Shown here one piece after another: positions 26,977-35,541 of a DNA stretch of 64,000 bases. Positions within the stretch are counted from its first letter, which is position 1, and each line of letters starts with the position of its first letter. The notes under the pieces were generated by a model. It saw nothing but the letters and a program-made list of their open reading frames with translations. It was not told the DNA's origin and did no database searches. This stretch comes from DATIRA01 sp963766505. Its GTDB lineage: Bacteria > Pseudomonadota > Gammaproteobacteria > Steroidobacterales > Steroidobacteraceae. The position numbers and the translations under genes are program-made. The DNA lies in the NCBI GenBank assembly GCA_963766505.1, contig CAVYAL010000010.1, forward strand, positions 62,001 through 126,000, written 5' to 3'.

Positions 26977-28351
26977 ATGACCCTGGCCCTCGAAGTCAAC
27001 GATGCCGCCCTGGTGCTCGCGAGCACAGCCGATGTGCTGGCCGCCGAGCCTGGGATAGCGATGCTCGACGGCGCCGAACCCGAGACCGGCACGGCGGCGG
27101 CCCGGCGCGCGCGGCTGCAGCCGTTGTATCGCGGAAAGCAGGTACTGGCAGGACCTGTCCGACGAGGCACTGCCGAGGCGGATGCCGGCCGCGAGTACGC
27201 CGGCCGAGGCTGCCTACGCGCAGCTGAAGGCCCTCGCCGGCCCCTGGCTGCATGAGGGTCCGGAACTGCTGCTCGCGGTACCGCCCTGGTACACGCGCGA
27301 GCAGCTCGGCCTGCTGCTCGGCATCGTCCAGGAACTCGGCCTGAAGGCGGTGGGGCTGGTGGATGCCTCGCTCGCGTCCGCGTCGCTGCGCGCCGCCCCG
27401 GCGAACCTGCTGCAGCTGGAACTCTGGCTGCACCGCAGCGTCGTGTCGGTGCTGGAGCACTCCGGCGAACTCAGGCGAACGCGTTTCGAGGTCCTGCCGC
27501 AGCACGGCTGGCTGGCGCTGCAGCAGGCCTGGCTCGAGATGCTGGCGGCGACCTTCGTCCGCAAGACGCGGTTTGATCCGCTGCACGATGCGCGCACCGA
27601 GCAGCTGCTGTGCGACGGGCTGCCCGGCTGGCTGGCGGCGCTGGCCGGCGAGTCCACCGTGACGGTCGAAATCGCCGCCGCCGGCGGCGTCCACTCGATC
27701 GAGCTCGGTTCGGCGCAGTTCGAGGTCGCGGCGGAGTCCGTGTACCAGGGCTACGTCGATACGCTGCAGCAGGCCCGGGCCGCGAACGGACCGCTGCACC
27801 TGCGCGTGTCGCAGCGCTTCGCGGTCCTGCCGGGCTTCCTCGAGCGCATGGCGGAGATCCGCGACTGCGAGATCGAGGTGTTGCCGCAGGGCGCCGCCGC
27901 GCTCGGCGCGCTGGCCTGGGAATCCGCGATCCGCCGCGAGGCCGGCGCGCTCACGCTGGTGCAGCGCCTGCCGGTGGAGCCGCGGGCGGCCGCCGGCGCA
28001 GCATCGCCGGCCGGCGCATCGGTGCCGGCGGCGCAGCGTCCGACTCATCTCGCCTACCGCGGCCGCGCCTACCGCATCGCCGCCGATCCGCTGCTGGTCG
28101 GGTGCGCGCCTGCCGAAGGCGCGCGGGCGCTCACGATCGACGCGGGACCCGGGATCTCCAGGCAGCACTGCGCGCTGTGGAGCGCGGGCGACGGCGTGTG
28201 GCTCGAGGACCGCAGCACCTACGGGACCTGGGTGAACGGCCAGCGCATCGGCGGGCGCGTGTCGCTGCGCGAAGGCGACCGGTTGCGCATCGGCAGCCCG
28301 GGCACGGAACTTCAGCTGCTGCGCGAGGTGGAAGAGCGTGGCGCGTCGTAA
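26977..28351 (+). pseudogene. actin/Hsp70-like domain plus FHA domain protein, with a one-base frame break
   Basis: From ATG 26977 the frame reads MTLALEVNDAALVLASTADV..., then around 27137 the sensible frame moves +1: RARLQPLYRGKQ continues as YWQDLSDEALPRRMPAAS. Removing one G from CAGGTAC (27139-27145) gives a 457-residue protein. The N-terminal ~330 residues have an actin/Hsp70-like pattern (start strand, LLLAVPPWYTREQLGLLLGI, GLVDASLA), and the C-terminal ~85 form a canonical FHA domain (GISRQHCALW ... YGTWVNGQRI ... LREGDRLRIG). As sequenced, only a downstream fragment from 27182 is in the long frame. FHA plus kinase suggests phospho-Thr recruitment. Confidence 0.75.
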
Positions 28352-29429
28352 AACGGAAGTCTTCAGCATGTCCTTCCTGGACGTGATCGCCTGTGGCTTC
28401 GGTGCGATCGTGCTGTTCTACACGATCCTCAGCGCCCAGGCCGGCGTGCAGCGCCAGCATCGCAACGACGACCTCAGGTCCGAGGTCACGAAGCTGGAGG
28501 AACAGGTGCTCGAGGGCTACAAGAACCTGGTCGTGCTGCGCAACGCGATGCAGTCCACCGAGGAACAGGTGCCCAGCGAGGGGCTCGCGAACCGGATCAT
28601 CGAGGAAACCGAGAGCCTCAAGCAGCAGCTCGCGGAGATGGACCACGAGACGCTTTCCAAACGCGAGGCCATCGAGCGACTGAAGCAGGACCTGAAATCG
28701 CTGGAGGAGGGGACGCGGCGACTTGCCGCCGGGACCCCGAGCCCGGGCCAGCCCGGTACGCGCATCAAGGGTTTCATCGGAACCGGGGACCGGCAGTACC
28801 TCACCGGCCTGAAGGTCGGCGGACAGCGGATCCTGATCCTGGTCGACGTTTCCGCGAGCATGATGGACGAGTCCGTCGTGAACGTGATCCGGCTGCGCAA
28901 CATGCCGGAGGTGCGGCGCATGAGTGCGCCGAAGTGGCGTCGCACCGTGGGTACCATCGACTGGATCACCGCGCAGCTGCCCGCGAAGTCGAAGTTCCAG
29001 CTCTACGGCTTCAACACGCAGCCGCGAGCCATGGTCGAGGGCAGCGACGGTCGATGGCTGGACGCCGGCGATGCGAACGCGCTGAACGACGCGCTGAAGG
29101 CCCTCAGGAAGGTCGTGCCGCAGGACGGCACCAGCCTCGAGAACGCGCTCGCGGTGGCGGCCCGGCTCACGCCCCGCCCCGACAACGTGATCCTCGTCAC
29201 CGATGGCCTGCCCACCCAGGGCGCGTCGCCGCCGGCCGTCAGGAAGACCGTGGACGGACAGGCCAGGCTCAAGCTCTTCGAGCGCGCGATTTCGCGGCTG
29301 CCGTCCGGAATCCCGGTCAACGTGATCCTGCTGCCGATGGAAGGCGACCCGATGGCGCCCGGCGCCTACTGGACGCTCGCCCGCCGCTCGCAGGGCTCGT
29401 TCCTGAGCCCCTCGAGGGACTGGCCATGA
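28338..29429 (+). CDS. membrane VWA protein with ExbD/TolR-like N-terminal helix (copy 1)
   Basis: A 363-residue protein from GTG 28338, overlapping the previous gene by 14 bases. The N-terminus carries FSMSFLDVIACGFGA and one membrane helix; Asp15 at the helix start mirrors the proton-carrying Asp of TolR/ExbD (LLDVL-type motif). A coiled coil follows (~40-130), then a VWA domain with an intact MIDAS: DVSAS near residue 170, the DGTSL Thr loop and VTDGLPTQG. The VWA should be periplasmic and bind a metal-dependent ligand. Its stop overlaps the start of copy 2 (ATGA). Confidence 0.88.
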   Translation: MARRKTEVFSMSFLDVIACGFGAIVLFYTILSAQAGVQRQHRNDDLRSEVTKLEEQVLEGYKNLVVLRNAMQSTEEQVPSEGLANRIIEETESLKQQLAEMDHETLSKREAIERLKQDLKSLEEGTRRLAAGTPSPGQPGTRIKGFIGTGDRQYLTGLKVGGQRILILVDVSASMMDESVVNVIRLRNMPEVRRMSAPKWRRTVGTIDWITAQLPAKSKFQLYGFNTQPRAMVEGSDGRWLDAGDANALNDALKALRKVVPQDGTSLENALAVAARLTPRPDNVILVTDGLPTQGASPPAVRKTVDGQARLKLFERAISRLPSGIPVNVILLPMEGDPMAPGAYWTLARRSQGSFLSPSRDWP

Positions 29430-30439
29430 AGCGCTCCAGACTCGGTCGCCGCGACGTCGAAGTGTTCAGCATGTCGTTCCTCGACGCGATCTGCTGCGGC
29501 TTCGGCGCCGTCATCCTGCTGCTCGTGCTGACCGAGGTGGGCGAGCCGGTCGTGTTCGAGAAGTCACGCGTCGACCTCGAGGGACAGCTGCTGAAGCTGC
29601 AGCAGGAGCTCAACGAGATCCTCGGCACCAGCGAGGTGCTGAACCGCGAGCTCGAGGCCCGCCGCATCCAGCTCTCCGAGGAGCAGCAGAAGATCGCGCG
29701 GCTGCGCGGCGACCTGAGCGCGATCCGCGGCCGCTACGACTCCTCGCGCAAGGACGCCGAGGTGGCGAACCAGATCGAGGGGCAGCTGGTGTCTGCCCAG
29801 CAGGAGCTCACCGAGGAGATGAAGCGAGTGCTCGGCGCCGAGTTCCGCCGCAAGGACGATTCGCCGATCGGCGGCGTGCCGGTCGACAGCGAGTACATCA
29901 TCTTCATCATCGATACTTCCGGCAGCATGGCGAACTACGCCTGGCCGCTGATGCTGCGCAAGATGCAGGAAGTGCTCGACGTGCATCCCAACGTCAAGGG
30001 CTGGCAGGTCATGAGCGACGAGGGCGCCTACATGTTCCCGACCTATCGCGGCCGCTGGCTGCCGGACACGCCGGTGCAGCGCAAGCTCGTGCTGGAGCGG
30101 CTGCGCGACTGGTTCCCGTTCAGCAACTCGAGCCCGGTCGAGGGCATCGTCGAGGCGATCCGCACCTACTATTCCTCTGGGCTCAAGATCAGCCTGTACG
30201 TGCTGGGCGACGAGTTCACCGGCAGTTCCATCGATTCGGTCGTGCGCAGCGTCGACATGATCAACCGCGAGGACAAAAGCGGAAGGCGCCGCGTGCGGAT
30301 CCACGCGATCGGCTTCCCGGTGCGGCCCGATGCGCCGCAGTACACCAGCGTGCGCTTCGCCACGCTGATGAGGATTCTCTGCGATCGCAACGGCGGGACG
30401 TTCGTGGGGCTGAACGAGCCCTCGAGCTATCGTGGCTGA
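29426..30439 (+). CDS. membrane VWA protein with ExbD/TolR-like N-terminal helix (copy 2)
   Basis: A 337-residue paralogue of the preceding protein, from ATG 29426. It repeats the N-terminal module EVFSMSFLDAICCGFGA (Asp20) plus membrane helix, a coiled coil (~45-130) and a VWA domain with MIDAS residues DTSGS near 162 and a typical following fold. The VWA sequence has diverged strongly from copy 1 (for instance FSNSSPVEGIVEAIRTYY and the long C-terminal strand region), while the membrane motif is nearly identical, implying that the motif is what must be kept. Last bases overlap the next gene. Confidence 0.88.
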   Translation: MKRSRLGRRDVEVFSMSFLDAICCGFGAVILLLVLTEVGEPVVFEKSRVDLEGQLLKLQQELNEILGTSEVLNRELEARRIQLSEEQQKIARLRGDLSAIRGRYDSSRKDAEVANQIEGQLVSAQQELTEEMKRVLGAEFRRKDDSPIGGVPVDSEYIIFIIDTSGSMANYAWPLMLRKMQEVLDVHPNVKGWQVMSDEGAYMFPTYRGRWLPDTPVQRKLVLERLRDWFPFSNSSPVEGIVEAIRTYYSSGLKISLYVLGDEFTGSSIDSVVRSVDMINREDKSGRRRVRIHAIGFPVRPDAPQYTSVRFATLMRILCDRNGGTFVGLNEPSSYRG

Positions 30440-31126
30440 GACCGGCCGTGCGAGCATACGCGCCATGAGTGCTTCGATTACCAGGGCCGGCACGCTGCTT
30501 GTCGCAGTCTGCGCGAGCCTGCTCGTGAGCGGCTGCATGCCGACCCGGTTCGAGGCCGCGCCCTCGATTCCCCCGCCGCTGATCGCGCGCATCCCGATCG
30601 CCGTCGGCTTGTACATGCCGCCGGCCTTCGCGACGGCCGTGCACGAGGAGAAGCGCGAGGGCGCGACCTTCTCGATCGCGCTCGGCAGGGCGCAGGCCGA
30701 CGGTTTCCAGCGGCTGATGAACGCGATGTTCGATCGCGTCGTCCCGGTCGCCTCGACCGACGCGGGTGCACGCACCGATCCCGAGATCCGCGGCGTGCTC
30801 GAACCCGTCATGGAGGAGTTCGCGTTCATCACGCCGCGCGACTCCGGCACGGCTCGATGTACGCCGTCAGCATCCGCTACCGGATCAACGGCTATACGCC
30901 CTCCGGCGAGCTGCGGGAGTCCTGGACCTTCACCGGCTACGGGACCGAGGCGTCTTCCAGCGTCCCGATGAGCGGCCGGCCCGCGCTGGAAAAGGCCACG
31001 GCAAGGGCGATGCGCGACGCGGGCGCGAGGCTCGCCGCGGAGTTCCGGGAGCAGGCGATCGCGCGCGGACTGCTGCCGGAAGGGCAGGCCGGCGAGACCA
31101 TGGAGATCGTTCCGCAGACAGACTGA
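30432..31126 (+). pseudogene. lipoprotein ending the gene run, with a one-base frame break
   Basis: From GTG 30432 (overlapping copy 2 by eight bases; ATG 30465 is an alternative) the frame gives a lipoprotein signal with LLVSGCM, then a domain reading IARIPIAVGLYMPPAFATAVHEEKREGA... Around 30850 the frame shifts by -1: EFAFITPRDSGT continues as SMYAVSIRYRINGYTPSGELRESW and runs to TGA 31124-31126. A missing G in CACGGCTCG would restore a 231-residue protein. The second part alone has an ATG at 30857, so a short fragment may be annotated. Convergent with the next gene, 4 bases away. Confidence 0.7.
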
Positions 31127-31130
31127 ACGT

Positions 31131-32561
31131 TCAGGGCCGGGCGGGCGCCTGCGCCGGCTCCTCGGGTTCGATCAGCACCATGAACGGCTGCGAGAAGCGT
31201 ACGCCGACGGTCGGCACCGGTTCGCCGTCGGCGAATCGCGGGCGGTAGCGGGCGGTCCCGGCCGCCTCGAGCGCGGCTTCGACGAAATACTCGTCGCCCG
31301 CGTCGTCGACCACGACCGGATCAGTGCCGAGCCCGCTCGCATCCACGGTGAGGTCGATGTCCACGCTGCGCAGCTCGATCTGCTCGGGCGGGCGGCCCGC
31401 ATAGCGGTCCCAGAATCCGGGGCGATCGTAATGCAGCAGCACCGGCGCGCCGAACAGGATCTCCGAGAGCGGGCGACTGTCGCCATCGACCTGCTGTGCG
31501 GCCTTCCAGGCCTCGCGATACTGGATCAGCGCCTCATCGTGGCGGCTCAGCAGCTGGAACCAGTCGCCCAGCTGCACGCGCACGTCGGCGAGCAGGGCAG
31601 GCGAGGGTTCCTGCTGCTGCTCGACGATGCCGACCGCCCGCTCGAGCCAGCGCTGCCCGTCGCCCGCAAGCTGCCGCGGGGTCATCACCTGCGCCAGAGG
31701 CGTGACCGGATCGTGGAACATCGCGAAGCGCTCCGCGTCGGCCCCGTAGACCTGGGGGTCCAGCGGGTTCAGCAGCTGCCGGCGGTTGCACTCGGCCAGC
31801 GCCGTGAGCGGGGCCACGAGGCCGATGTCGGCCGGTCCGCGCGCCCGCTCCAGCTCCTCGAGCGCCTCCTTGAGCATCCGTCGGGCAGGATCGTAGGCAC
31901 GGATGCGCGAATACCAGCGACCCACGGAGACGCGGACCGCGATGCCGCGTTCATCGACGGTCCCGTAACGCTTCTCGCCGACGCGCAGCCGGTACGACTG
32001 CACGCGCTGGGCGTCCTCCAGGCGTCCGAGCTCGGTCAGCGATTCCGCCAGTCGCTCCAGCATCGGCAGCTGCTCCTCCGAGAACAGCCCTTCGTTGCGG
32101 CGCGTGATCCCGACCGCTGTCTCGAAGGCGGGCACTGCGATGTCGTGACGCCTGGCCGCGTAGTAGGTGTTGGCCAGTCCGGCATAGGCCCTGGCCAGGC
32201 GGGGATCCGTCGGACGGCCCTTCGCCTCGACGAGCTCGATGACCCGCAGGTAGCTCGCCTCGGCCCCCAGGTAGTCCTCGGCGAGCCGCTGTGAATAGGC
32301 GAGGTTCATCAGCGCCGCCTGGAGATTCTCCGGCTCGTCCCCGGCTGCCGCCTCGGTGAGCTCGACGACGCGCCTGGCAGCGTCCGCGGCCGCCTGGTAG
32401 TCGCCGGCGTCGAACAGCTGCCGGAACTCGGTGTAGGCGTCCACCGGCGAGTCCTCGGGTGGCGGCGCTGCGTCGGCCGCCAACGCGACAACCGCTGCGA
32501 GCAGCAGCAGCGCGGATCGTCGCGGGGTTCCCTGGCCGTGGCGGAGGCTCACGGCGAACAA
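31131..32561 (-). CDS. exported TPR protein with TonB-C-like C-terminal domain
   Basis: A 476-residue protein with a signal peptide (LLLLAAVVALAADAA), several TPR-type helical repeats from ~40 to ~370 (FDAGDYQAAADAARRVVEL, LARAYAGLANTYYAARRHD, SRHDEALIQYREAW), and a ~90-residue C-terminal domain whose strands (IDLTVDASGLGTDPVVVD ... AALEAAGTARYRPRFADG ... VGVRFSQPF) match the TonB C-terminal-like pattern. It probably binds envelope proteins. It is convergent with the TolQ/VWA gene run and is last in a - strand run that starts at amrB. Confidence 0.82.
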   Translation of the reverse strand: MFAVSLRHGQGTPRRSALLLLAAVVALAADAAPPPEDSPVDAYTEFRQLFDAGDYQAAADAARRVVELTEAAAGDEPENLQAALMNLAYSQRLAEDYLGAEASYLRVIELVEAKGRPTDPRLARAYAGLANTYYAARRHDIAVPAFETAVGITRRNEGLFSEEQLPMLERLAESLTELGRLEDAQRVQSYRLRVGEKRYGTVDERGIAVRVSVGRWYSRIRAYDPARRMLKEALEELERARGPADIGLVAPLTALAECNRRQLLNPLDPQVYGADAERFAMFHDPVTPLAQVMTPRQLAGDGQRWLERAVGIVEQQQEPSPALLADVRVQLGDWFQLLSRHDEALIQYREAWKAAQQVDGDSRPLSEILFGAPVLLHYDRPGFWDRYAGRPPEQIELRSVDIDLTVDASGLGTDPVVVDDAGDEYFVEAALEAAGTARYRPRFADGEPVPTVGVRFSQPFMVLIEPEEPAQAPARP

Positions 32562-32596
32562 GATCTACACTCTCACGATGAAGGATGCAATCTCTC

Positions 32597-33658
32597 TCAC
32601 CGGCGCTCGAACAGATAGTGGGACACGATCCATTCCCGGCCGCCCCGGTAGCCGAAGAGTTCCGCGCAGGCCATGAAGAAGACCCGCCAGTACACCCACC
32701 AGCGGCGAGCCTGGTCCGCCCCGTAGGTCTGCGCCAGAAGCGGCAGCAGCTCGTCGCGGTGGCGGTCCATGTTTGCGAGCCAGGCCTCGGCGGTCAGCTG
32801 GTAGTGCGTGCCGTCGACCTGCCAGTGTTCGCGCAGCTGCAGGTCGCGCTGGAAATACAGCAGCAGGTCGTCGCTGGGCATGATGCCGCCCGTGAAGAAG
32901 TATCGAGCCATCCAGTCGCTGTCGTCCCTCACTTCGAAGGGGTAGGCGAAACGCGTGTGACTGAAGATGTGCACGAACAGCGTCGCATGCGGCCGCATCC
33001 AGCCCGCGATGCGCCCGAGCAGCGTCTCGTAGTTCCTCATGTGCTCGAACATCTCGACGGAGACCACTCGATCGAAGCGCCGGGTCGCGGGGAAATCCAG
33101 CACGTTCGCGTCCCGGGTGATCACCTCCACGTTGCCGAGGCCGCGCTCGGCGGCCCGCTCGTCGATGAACTGCTTCTGGCTGCGGGAGTTGGAGATCGCG
33201 GTGATCCGTGAAGCGGGGTAGTGCTCCGCCATCCACAGTGTCAGCGACCCCCAGCCGCAACCGAGCTCGAGCACGTCCTCGCCGTCGCCGAGCGCTGCAC
33301 GCCTGCAGGTGAGGGCCAGCATGTCGGCCTCGGCCTGGTCGAGGCTCGTTACGCCCGGGTTGAAATACGCCGAGGAATACTTGAGATGGCGCCCCAGCGC
33401 GAGCTCGAAGAAGCGGGTCGGCAGTTCGTAGTGCTGCTCGTTCGCCTCCTGGGTGGCAATCGCGACGGGCGAGCGCCGCAGTTCCTCTACCAGCTGCATC
33501 AGGTGGGCCTGCTGCGCCTGGGGGCTGCCCTTGTCCTCCCCGGCGAGCCGGGCGGCCAGCAGGCGGCGAATGCCGATGCGAATGAGCCAGTCCGGCAGCA
33601 GGTCCCGCTCGAGCAGCGAGTATCCGAGCGGCGGAGAACTCTCGGCCAGCGTGGTCAT
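32597..33658 (-). CDS. SAM-dependent methyltransferase of the cyclopropane-fatty-acid synthase family
   Basis: A 353-residue class I methyltransferase. HYELPTRFFELALGRHLKYSSAYF is the CFA-family substrate-side signature, VLELGCGWGSLTLWMAE the SAM-binding loop, and VVSVEMFEHMRNYE the following acidic strand. It is shorter than CFA synthase (about 380) and lacks its N-terminal extension, and resembles the branch next to DUF1475 proteins and coclaurine N-methyltransferase-like enzymes. A lipid substrate is likely but not shown. Start overlaps the DUF1475 stop (ATGA). Confidence 0.88.
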   Translation of the reverse strand: MTTLAESSPPLGYSLLERDLLPDWLIRIGIRRLLAARLAGEDKGSPQAQQAHLMQLVEELRRSPVAIATQEANEQHYELPTRFFELALGRHLKYSSAYFNPGVTSLDQAEADMLALTCRRAALGDGEDVLELGCGWGSLTLWMAEHYPASRITAISNSRSQKQFIDERAAERGLGNVEVITRDANVLDFPATRRFDRVVSVEMFEHMRNYETLLGRIAGWMRPHATLFVHIFSHTRFAYPFEVRDDSDWMARYFFTGGIMPSDDLLLYFQRDLQLREHWQVDGTHYQLTAEAWLANMDRHRDELLPLLAQTYGADQARRWWVYWRVFFMACAELFGYRGGREWIVSHYLFERR

Positions 33659-34017
33659 GCGATCGCCCGCCGGGACTTGCGGCGCAGCAGCAGTTGCTCC
33701 ACGGGCTCACCGTCCTCGAGCCGCGCGAGCTGGATCAGCATGTAGGCTGACATCGCGATGTTCCCGAGCATCATGACTGCAAGAAACCAGCCCAGGCGGG
33801 CGGTGGCGGTTGTTTCCTTGTAGAACACCCAGGCATAGAAGGTGAGGAAGCCGAAGTACGCGTCCGCCAGGGTCGCGATCGTCCACCAGCGATCCGGCTC
33901 GCTGACCAGGCCGGTCCACTCCCAGAGCGGCTGCCTGCCGCTCGCGGTGACGGTTATCGCCAGCATCGACAACAGTATCAGGCCGAACAGCAGCTGCAGG
34001 GCACGTCGCGAGTCCAT
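33655..34017 (-). CDS. DUF1475 membrane protein
   Basis: A 120-residue membrane protein with about three helices (8-27, 44-68, 78-98). The segment WWTIATLADAYFGFLTFYAWVFYKE matches the DUF1475 pattern, which is commonly found next to CFA-like methyltransferases. The ATG at 34015-34017 was chosen over a much longer frame because the coding signal and family begin there. It overlaps the methyltransferase start by four bases and so is cotranslated with it. Confidence 0.82.
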   Translation of the reverse strand: MDSRRALQLLFGLILLSMLAITVTASGRQPLWEWTGLVSEPDRWWTIATLADAYFGFLTFYAWVFYKETTATARLGWFLAVMMLGNIAMSAYMLIQLARLEDGEPVEQLLLRRKSRRAIA

Positions 34018-34055
34018 GGCCGCCCCTTCGCAGTCGTCCGGGGGTCCGGATTCCT

Positions 34056-34648
34056 TCAGGGCGCCGGGGACCCCTGCCCCGGGGCGTGGCCGCTGCGCTC
34101 GATGACCAGCGTCTCGTAACGCCAGGCCGCGATTCCCTCGACCCAGAAGTCGCGCGACCAGCCCGCCTTGAGTTTCAGTTGCTGCAGGAATTCCCGTGGC
34201 GCGGGCAACTGTTCCCAGACCTTCGGCAGGAAGGTGGCCCTGGCGCCCTGCCACTCGATGACGAGTCCATGACGCCCCGGTTCGAGCTGCTCGAGCAGCT
34301 CGGCCTCGCTGCCGCTCGCGAGCGGAACGAGCTCGGAGAGCACCGAGATCTCCAGGTCCGTTCGATCCCATTCCTCCGGCGTCAGCGGAATAAACCGCGG
34401 GTCGGCGAAAGCGCTGCTGCGTGCGTTGTGCCAGACATCGAGCGCCAGCGCGCGCCGTGCCTCGAGCATCCCGCAGCAGCCCCTCAGGCGCCCCTCGATG
34501 GTCAGCGTCACGAAGCTCGCCGCCTCGCGGCGCAGCGCGGCGGGCAGCTGTTCCAGAGCCGGGCCTGCGCAGGCCTGCCGGCCAGGCGGGCAGCAATCGA
34601 CGCGGTTGCCGTGTCGAGCAGGTATTGACTCTGTTGAGGCTCAAGCAT
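34056..34648 (-). pseudogene. amrA: AmmeMemoRadiSam system protein A (AMMECR1), with a one-base frame break
   Basis: The N-terminal part from ATG 34648 reads MLEPQQSQYLLDTATASIAA... in one frame. Near 34560 it must shift to give PALEQLPAALRREAASF, followed by VTLTIEGRLRGCCGMLEARR and the rest of an AMMECR1 domain (LEISVLSELVPL, WEQLPAPREFLQQLKLKAGW). Adding one C in the GGCCCGG at 34556-34562 restores a 197-residue protein. The ATG overlaps the amrB stop by eight bases. As sequenced, only a fragment from 34511 is in frame. The partner genes amrB and amrS are adjacent, so loss of amrA would be surprising. Confidence 0.75.
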
Positions 34649-35462
34649 CGTAGAGCGCGTAGCAGGCGTACCCCACCACGCGCGAGCGGTCTCCAGCGGT
34701 GTCGCCCGAGTTGCGCTGATCGATGAGTTCCACCCGCATGCCCTTCTGGCGAGCCACCTCCAGAAGACCGTTGATGATCTGTGCGCCGCAGGCCTGCTCG
34801 TCCGACAAGTCACTTCGCCGCGCCAGGATGGAGCGCGTCGTGGCGTCATCGAGCGACTGTGCCTCGGAATAGGTGTGGTAGTGACTCAGGTCGGAACTGA
34901 CCACCACCAGCGTCTCGGGACCGTTCCAGACGGCCTTCAGCGCGCTGGCCACCTGTTCCGAGGGCCCGAGGCCGACCGCGATCGGCAATACCTCGAATTG
35001 ATCGAGCTGGGCCTGCAGGAAGGGAAGCTGCACCTCGAGCGAGTGCTCGTTCTGGTGCGCCGCGTCGTTGATTCCCGCGAGGCCGAGTTCGCGCAGCCGA
35101 CGACGCCCGGCATCATCGACCGGTACGTCGCCGAGCGGAGTTGCAAAGCGCTCCGCGGAGGGCAGCGCGAGGCCGCGGATCGGCACGCGGTGACTCGGGC
35201 CGATCAGCACCACCCTGCGGATGCCTGTCGCACCTTCGCCGAGGCAGCCGTACCCGGAGGCAGCGACTACTCCCGAGTACACGTAGCCGGCATGCGGCAC
35301 GATCAGTGCCTTCGGGCGGGTCGACCGCTGCGGTGGCGGGCAGGTGTCCAGCAGCGCGCTGACCGTGGTCCTGAGTTCGACGGCGCCGGCCGGATAGAAC
35401 AGGCCCGCTACGGCGGGCCGCCTGACCCTTGATTTCTCTGCTCGAGCGCTCAACATGATCAA
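34641..35462 (-). CDS. amrB: AmmeMemoRadiSam system protein B (MEMO1 family)
   Basis: A 273-residue MEMO-family protein. RRPAVAGLFYPAG, PHAGYVYSG, IGPSHR, HQNEHSLEVQLPFLQ and VVVSSDLSHY are the conserved metal/substrate-site motifs of this fold, related to class III extradiol dioxygenases. Human MEMO1 binds iron or copper; the bacterial role with AmrA and AmrS is not established. Start is ATG 35462 or the ATG two codons later. It faces amrS across 79 bases and overlaps amrA by eight. Confidence 0.92.
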   Translation of the reverse strand: MIMLSARAEKSRVRRPAVAGLFYPAGAVELRTTVSALLDTCPPPQRSTRPKALIVPHAGYVYSGVVAASGYGCLGEGATGIRRVVLIGPSHRVPIRGLALPSAERFATPLGDVPVDDAGRRRLRELGLAGINDAAHQNEHSLEVQLPFLQAQLDQFEVLPIAVGLGPSEQVASALKAVWNGPETLVVVSSDLSHYHTYSEAQSLDDATTRSILARRSDLSDEQACGAQIINGLLEVARQKGMRVELIDQRNSGDTAGDRSRVVGYACYALYDA

Positions 35463-35541
35463 CTACGGACCGGCGATCACGCGCGAAGCTGCGTCGGCCG
35501 CCCGGGCAATATCCCGCCGGGCCGCGCGAAGCGACAAGCGT

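Noticed and set aside
26165..30439. Zorya-type antiphage system (MotA/MotB-like ZorA/ZorB)
   Set aside because: A MotA-like subunit is present, but the partners have VWA rather than OmpA domains and no ZorC, ZorD or ZorE helicase/nuclease gene is nearby.
17749..31126. Type VI secretion cluster
   Set aside because: Kinase, FHA and SUMF1-like genes recall T6SS regulation, but there is no TssB/C, TssE, TssF/G, Hcp, VgrG, ClpV, TssL or TssM gene.
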